Part shown: positions 7,365-9,841 of the stretch, piece after piece
How the letters are laid out: each line of letters opens with the position of its first letter
Position numbering within the stretch: the first letter of the stretch is position 1
Assembly (NCBI GenBank): GCA_027297485.1
Contig: JAPUHZ010000321.1
Span: forward strand, 1-9,841
DNA: 9,841 nucleotides
Source of the DNA: Deltaproteobacteria bacterium
GTDB taxonomy: Bacteria; Desulfobacterota_B; Binatia; UBA9968
Reading direction: 5' to 3'
Notes under the pieces: model-generated
Database searches by the model: none
What the model was told of the DNA's origin: nothing
What the model saw: only the letters and a program-made list of their open reading frames with translations
Program-made: the position numbers and the translations under genes

Positions 7365-7778
7365 ATGCTACTCCGCCTCCTTCTACTCTTCACCATTGTT
7401 CCCCTAATCGAACTCTACTTTCTGATCAAGATCGGAAGTGCCATAGGGGCTCTGAATACCATTGTTCTCATTCTTGGCACCGCAATCCTTGGATCGATCC
7501 TGGTCCGCTGGCAAGGGCTCAAGACCATGCAGCAGATTATGAGTCAACTTTCCCAGAACAAGATTCCAGCGGAGGAGATGGTAGATGCCGTACTCATCTT
7601 TGTCGGCGGCGTCATGCTTATCACCCCAGGTATACTTACGGATTTCTTGGCACTCTTTCTCGTATTCCCTTATACCCGTACGCTCTTTAAACGCTGGCTA
7701 AGGAGAAAATTCGACCGGATGGTTGCCTCGGGAAATGTCCGGCTCAACTTCCGCGGTGGAGACTGGCGCGATATCTGA
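7365..7778 (+). CDS. fxsA: FxsA family membrane protein
   Basis: Small inner-membrane protein of 137 residues, the usual size of the FxsA family. E. coli FxsA is known for relieving F-plasmid exclusion of phage T7 when overproduced; its normal role is not known. Visible family features are the N-terminal hydrophobic segment with PLIELYFLIKIG (about 13-24), a second hydrophobic stretch (about 28-46), the VRWQGLKTMQQI linker, and the double hydrophobic region with GGVMLITPGILTDFLALFLVFP (about 84-105). A basic cytoplasmic tail RRKFDR and a polar end follow. The ATG is five bases after the preceding stop; the nearest ribosome-binding-like sequence, GGAGG at 7346-7350, is rather far upstream, so translation may be coupled. 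The last 44 bases overlap the MATE gene. Confidence 0.93.
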   Translation: MLLRLLLLFTIVPLIELYFLIKIGSAIGALNTIVLILGTAILGSILVRWQGLKTMQQIMSQLSQNKIPAEEMVDAVLIFVGGVMLITPGILTDFLALFLVFPYTRTLFKRWLRRKFDRMVASGNVRLNFRGGDWRDI

Positions 7779-9135
7779 TCAGAAGAGCTCCTCCCCTCCT
7801 CCCTCCCAGTCTCGTGAAATATTAAGACTGGCTATCCCCGCCATGCTGGCCATCGCCAGCGAACCCATCCTGAGCCTTGCCGATACTGCCATGATTGGAC
7901 ATCTTGGGGTGGAGCCCCTCGCCGCACGCGCAATCGCCTCCGCCCTCATCGGAGGTATCTACTGGGTCTTTACCTTCCTGATCTTCGGCACCACGACACT
8001 CGTCGGGTACCACTACGGCGCAAACGAGCCTGAGGCCTGCGGGGAGATCTGTCTTCAGGCGATCCTTTTCGCCATTGTCGGCGGGATAGCCATCGCCTTC
8101 TTCTCCATACTCTTCGCCCCCCATCTTTACTCCCTCATGGGAGCCGAGCAGACCGTATTGGCCTCCGGAAGTTCTTACTTTCGCATCCGGATGGCCGGGA
8201 CTCCATTTACTTTCCTCTTCTATGCAACCGTGGGGTTTCTACGCGGCACTCAAAACACTCGCACGCCTATGTTTATCGCTCTTTTTGTCAACGGCCTGAA
8301 TATAGTCCTGGACTATGTCCTGATTTACGGAGCCTTCGGTCTTCCCGCCATGGGACTCAGAGGTGCCGCGATAGCCTCGCTCGTCTCTCAAGCCATCGCC
8401 GGCGCGATTTGTATAAGACTCCTATTCTTCTCTTCATACACTCCGCAGTATGGACTCACCCGATGGCGCTTCGACCCTAGGAGACTCCTCCCCCTCTCCC
8501 GTATTGGTCGGGACATTGCCATCAGGACCGGCGCACTGCGCTTCTCCATGATCTTCGCAACAGCGATGATCTCAAGAATGGGGGCTGGTGTTCTCGCCAG
8601 CCATGAGATCGCATTCCAACTCTGGCTTCTCTGTTCCGACACGATTGATGGCCTGGCGGTTGCAGGACAGGCCCTAGTGGCAAAATATCTGGGTTCTAAT
8701 CGTAAGGAACAGGCAATTCGGTTGGGTAAGACACTCGTTCTTTGGGGATGCGCTGCAGGACTTCTCTTTGCCCTTGGCTATATCTTATTTCAGCAACCCC
8801 TGATTGCCCTCTTCACAAAAAGCCCTGAGGTTATCCAAACACTCAGCAGCGGGTGGATGTTTCTCCTGCTCGCTTTATTTCTCCCCTTCAACGGCATCGT
8901 CTTTGTCCTGGACGGCGTGCTCATAGGCGCCCACGACACCCGTTTCTTGATGTGGGCCATGCTGATCGGAGCCCTCGGCATCTTCATCCCGATCGCCTGG
9001 ATTTCCCTTCAGTGGGACCTGGGTTTGTTAGCAGTCTGGGTCGGCCTTACCCTGTTAATGGCATACCGCCTCGCTACCAATCTCTTTCGTTTCTTGAGCA
9101 AGCGCTGGATCTCCGCCTTCCCCGTCAGGTCCTAA
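7735..9135 (+). CDS. MATE family efflux transporter (DinF-like)
   Basis: Predicted cation-coupled multidrug or toxin exporter in the inner membrane, 466 residues, with about twelve hydrophobic segments in two homologous halves. The first half opens with LRLAIPAMLAIASEPILSL and ADTAMIGHLG (Asp50), the hallmark of the DinF branch; FLRGTQNTRTPMF (about 165-177) and the second-half FSMIFATAMISRMGAGVLASHEIAFQLWLL region also fit. The substrate cannot be predicted. The ATG at 7735 gives a 44-base overlap with the fxsA-like gene and is preferred over the in-frame TTG at 7723. A GTG at 7756 is also possible, since the first 26 or so residues are polar and dispensable for the fold. No strong ribosome binding site precedes any of these, which suggests translational coupling with the upstream gene. 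Confidence 0.93.
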   Translation: MSGSTSAVETGAISDQKSSSPPPSQSREILRLAIPAMLAIASEPILSLADTAMIGHLGVEPLAARAIASALIGGIYWVFTFLIFGTTTLVGYHYGANEPEACGEICLQAILFAIVGGIAIAFFSILFAPHLYSLMGAEQTVLASGSSYFRIRMAGTPFTFLFYATVGFLRGTQNTRTPMFIALFVNGLNIVLDYVLIYGAFGLPAMGLRGAAIASLVSQAIAGAICIRLLFFSSYTPQYGLTRWRFDPRRLLPLSRIGRDIAIRTGALRFSMIFATAMISRMGAGVLASHEIAFQLWLLCSDTIDGLAVAGQALVAKYLGSNRKEQAIRLGKTLVLWGCAAGLLFALGYILFQQPLIALFTKSPEVIQTLSSGWMFLLLALFLPFNGIVFVLDGVLIGAHDTRFLMWAMLIGALGIFIPIAWISLQWDLGLLAVWVGLTLLMAYRLATNLFRFLSKRWISAFPVRS

Positions 9136-9151
9136 TGCTCCTCTCAATTAA

Positions 9152-9355
9152 CCCCACACACCCCACGAAAAAGAATGCCTGGGTACGATACCAGAGCTCT
9201 TTCGGAAAGATATCCTTGCAAGGATCGAAAAGCTCGACGCTGAAATTCTATCCCATCAAAGTTCCATGGAAAGATTAGAGTTAGCGGCTAAGCAGGCAGA
9301 GGCCAACGTCAAACGCCTCAAGGACAAACTGAAAATTTGCCCTCCTGAGGTTTAG
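9152..9355 (+). pseudogene. start-less short coiled-coil ORF (remnant or mis-framed small gene)
   Basis: An open frame from the stop at 9149-9151 to the TAG at 9353-9355 encodes about 67 residues. Its core looks protein-like: IPELFRKDILARIEKLDAE is followed by a charged helical stretch with heptad-like leucines (MERLELAAKQAEANVKRL) and a short KICPPEV tail. There is no ATG, GTG or TTG before the internal Met at 9269-9271, only a CTG at 9179. The nearest ATG (9175) is in another frame and hits a stop after 22 codons. A single-base shift would join that ATG to the helical frame, so this may be a decayed gene, a sequencing indel or a non-canonical start. No homologue is recognised. Confidence 0.25.
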
Positions 9356-9357
9356 GC

Positions 9358-9422
9358 GGTTAACGTTCGAGCTCAGCCGCCCTGAGCCTGCCGAAGGGAC
9401 GGTCTGAAGCGCCAGGTTAGGC
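9358..9422. other. attC-like folded element (possible integron cassette recombination site)
   Basis: The right end GTTAGGC (9416-9422) matches the integron core-site consensus GTTRRRY. The left end GGTTAAC (9358-9364) matches RYYYAAC except at one position. TAAC (9361-9364) pairs with GTTA (9416-9419). Eight unpaired bases follow on each side, then TCAGCCG (9373-9379) pairs with CGGTCTGA (9400-9407) leaving T9403 unpaired, then CCCT (9380-9383) pairs with AGGG (9395-9398) around an eleven-base loop. Paired outer box, unpaired spacer, paired inner box with one extra base and a terminal stem is the attC layout. The extra base lies on the side expected if the site reads on the minus strand, so it would belong to the gene ending at 9528. 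No integrase or second attC is in view. The CCCTGAGCCTG.CGAAGGG centre also resembles a dispersed repeat common in environmental genomes. Confidence 0.4.
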
Positions 9423-9527
9423 GTATAAAAGTAGACTCAGCCTGATGCCATTTGTATATATTTCAACGGCCAGCCCCAACCCCAAGAATAGGGGATGAGT
9501 GTCCGTATGGCTAACTTTTGACCCTTC
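9423..9527. other. non-coding stretch with no recognised feature
   Basis: Between the attC-like element and the end of the minus-strand gene there is no supported ORF on either strand. A short inverted pair, CCCC (9480-9483) and GGGG (9491-9494), lacks a T-run and is not called as a terminator. Confidence 0.5.
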
Positions 9528-9841
9528 CTACTGTGGAATAGCCCAATCAAACTTGACGATTCGCCACCGACCGGCATCTTTCGCAAAGTACAACGCTGTC
9601 CGATAGAGATAACCACTCTCACCTATGGAAACTGCTATCAACGGATCCTTAGCACTAATTTTGACAAGACCGTCCTGTAGGCTGAACACCAATTCTTTTG
9701 GGAGTGGAGCCAACTTCCAGGACGATTTGAAATTGTCCTTACGTCGCGCCACGAGCGATTTCAATGCATGAGCCTGAGCCTCAGCAGATACACCAAGCCG
9801 TTCCCACGTATTGAGCAGTGCCTGCCTCTCCAGTTTGAAGA
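9528..9841 (-). CDS. partial hypothetical protein (C-terminal part, runs off the right edge)
   Basis: The frame is open from the right edge of the window to a TAG stop at 9528-9530 and gives about 104 residues of C-terminal sequence; the start lies beyond the window. Inner TTG and ATG codons need not be used, because the frame continues to the edge with protein-like sequence (LNTWERLGVSAEAQAHALKS). The N-terminal part of the visible region is helical and charged. It is followed by alternating hydrophobic strands (ELVFSLQDGLVKISAKD, ESGYLYRTALYFAKD) and ends in GRWRIVKFDWAIPQ, a typical last strand of a small alpha+beta domain. No family is recognised; an NTF2-like or similar fold is only a guess. 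It is the only gene pointing left in the window and converges on the operon ending at 9135, with the attC-like element downstream of its stop. Confidence 0.5.
   Translation of the reverse strand, partial: FKLERQALLNTWERLGVSAEAQAHALKSLVARRKDNFKSSWKLAPLPKELVFSLQDGLVKISAKDPLIAVSIGESGYLYRTALYFAKDAGRWRIVKFDWAIPQ

Noticed and set aside
8853..9278. A 141-codon plus-strand frame overlapping the end of the MATE gene
   Set aside because: Most of it is an out-of-frame shadow of the MATE coding sequence, Pro/Arg/His-rich, with no protein-like features.
9437..9622. A 61-codon minus-strand frame overlapping the end of the partial gene
   Set aside because: It overlaps the better-supported frame ending at 9528 and has no recognisable composition or ribosome binding site.

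Overview
The window carries eight intact protein genes, all on the plus strand, plus a partial minus-strand gene at the right edge. Base composition is intermediate and mildly GC-rich by eye. Several genes have good purine-rich ribosome binding sites. This fits a free-living environmental bacterium. The gene content does not fix a phylum. Nothing looks eukaryotic, archaeal or phage-derived, and there is no rRNA, tRNA, CRISPR array or insertion sequence.

Layout. (1) 68-742: a HAD-superfamily hydrolase. (2) 963-1934: an aldose 1-epimerase (mutarotase). (3) 2138-2998: an SDR closely resembling NAD(P)-dependent glucose 1-dehydrogenase, preceded by a possible sigma-70 promoter and a strong palindrome next to its ribosome binding site. 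(4) 3062-4882: a GH15 glucoamylase/trehalase-like hydrolase. (5) 4940-6292: a polytopic membrane protein resembling the Npt/Tlc nucleotide transporter family. (6) 6445-9135: a tight cluster of a leaderless BtuF-like cobalamin-binding protein, an FxsA-family membrane protein and a DinF-like MATE exporter, separated by 5 bp and then overlapping. (7) 9136-9841: a less ordered end with a start-less coiled-coil ORF, a folded element resembling an integron attC site, and the C-terminal part of an unrecognised minus-strand gene.

Genes 2-4 make chemical sense together. An inverting GH15 enzyme acting on trehalose would release one alpha- and one beta-glucose. Glucose 1-dehydrogenase prefers the beta anomer, and the mutarotase interconverts the two. 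The result would be an intracellular route from stored trehalose or alpha-glucan to gluconolactone and NAD(P)H. This is inferred from family knowledge and gene order, not shown by the sequence.

I found no convincing wholly new system. The places most worth a second look are the attC-like element near 9358-9422, the palindrome at 2098-2121, the trehalose/glucose oxidation module, and the nucleotide-transporter-like gene in an apparently free-living bacterium.
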